From the NCBI RefSeq assembly GCF_910592395.1, contig NC_088316.1, positions 10,604,001 to 10,668,000 on the forward strand: 64,000 nucleotides of DNA, read 5' to 3'. This document shows, piece by piece, positions 63,421 through 64,000 of the stretch. The number at the start of each line of letters is the position of its first letter. Position 1 is the first letter of the stretch. The position numbers and the translations under genes are program-made. This DNA comes from Lineus longissimus. Lineage: Eukaryota; Nemertea; Pilidiophora; Heteronemertea; Lineidae. Under the pieces are notes generated by a model. It searched no databases. It had not been told where the DNA came from and saw nothing but the letters and a program-made list of their open reading frames with translations.

Positions 63421-64000
63421 ACTACAGTGTACTGTGTGCTGGCCGACACACACTACAGAGAAACAAACACTGCCGACAGCAGATATGATGATAATCCATG
63501 ACAAGCCTATCGGCGTCTGATTCACAATGTGGTTTGTGAGGAGTGTCATAGTCGTCAACAGTGTAGCTTACGTATTTCGAAGACCAGTGGAATTGGCGGC
63601 GTCAAATTATTAGTGAAATTTATAATTTACAATACAAATTACAAATCGTTTATTGAAACCGTGTAAAAAGTTACATTTTACATAAGATGAAAGTACAATG
63701 ACCATAAGTGCAGTGTGGACACATTCGGTAAGAAGAAAGAGTGGGAGAAGATTGGTGATCATAAATAGGTATGTAGTATTCAGCAGTGTTGACCTACAAG
63801 GTTCTAATATATATAGTAATCGGCTATACAGTCTTTCTTATCTGGTAAGCAAAAGGAAGTAAAATTGTCGTGGGGGGCTGGCGATTGTATTGGCTATGGC
63901 AGTTTACGGCACACGATTTGATGGAGAGTTTCATGCATTCATGTAAGTGTAGGACTGCAGCGTTATGCCAGCTATGAAAAGTTCGAAATGTGGCAACTAT
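63421..64000. other. Window end, nothing recognised
   Basis: No coding pattern, repeat or element boundary seen. Confidence 0.5.

Overview
The window looks like nuclear DNA of a metazoan, probably a marine invertebrate. Reasons: a spliced, intron-containing kinase gene with GT/AG sites, and a dense mix of BEL/Pao and Gypsy LTR elements, CR1/L2-like non-LTR elements, PIF/Harbinger transposons, MITEs, a 5S-derived SINE fragment and a protein-primed-polymerase (Polinton/Maverick-like) element. I cannot name the species. Almost everything here is mobile DNA; only one host gene is recognisable.

1-10,485 is one end of a large virus-like or self-replicating element. It holds a type-B DNA polymerase (running off the left edge), a divergent 319-aa gene, and seven more minus-strand genes, several with membrane segments. 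Spread through it, and nowhere else in the window, are 22 copies of a 25-bp double-hairpin repeat. The copies lie inside reading frames in different frames and both orientations, and the frames stay open. The right end is a 130-bp imperfect palindrome that may be the terminus. This is the most unusual content in the window.

10,486-24,045 is host-type DNA with repeats. A minus-strand ethanolamine-kinase-like gene (exons between 22,656 and 19,190, possible last exon at 18,216-18,362) is the single host gene. Its first two exons were also duplicated to 12.77-13.54 kb, where a one-base deletion breaks exon 1.

24,046-31,400: a decayed BEL/Pao retrotransposon (minus strand) is split by a 2,821-bp Harbinger transposon with a 23-bp perfect TIR, an AAT target duplication, a transposase with one internal TGA, and a Myb/SANT-like partner gene. 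The N-terminal exon of another Harbinger lies just beyond, at 31.0-31.4 kb, followed by a broken non-LTR reverse transcriptase at 31.6-32.6 kb.

32,712-49,110 is a Russian-doll insertion. The outer LTR retrotransposon (679-bp LTRs, TTAA duplication, tRNA-Leu-type primer site) keeps only a gag-like gene. It has been invaded by a 1.62-kb hAT-like element (8-bp duplication), contains a hairpin MITE, and carries a complete 8.56-kb Gypsy element (identical 168-bp LTRs, GGTAG duplication). The Gypsy encodes an SGNH hydrolase upstream of gag and pol.

49,111-64,000 holds a foldback Harbinger derivative with ~300-bp arms around a captured transposase exon, a 5'-truncated CR1/L2-like non-LTR element (also with an SGNH-type ORF1), a second decayed BEL/Pao, a third set of Harbinger remnants, and smaller inverted repeats. 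No rRNA, no intact tRNA gene and no CRISPR array was seen.
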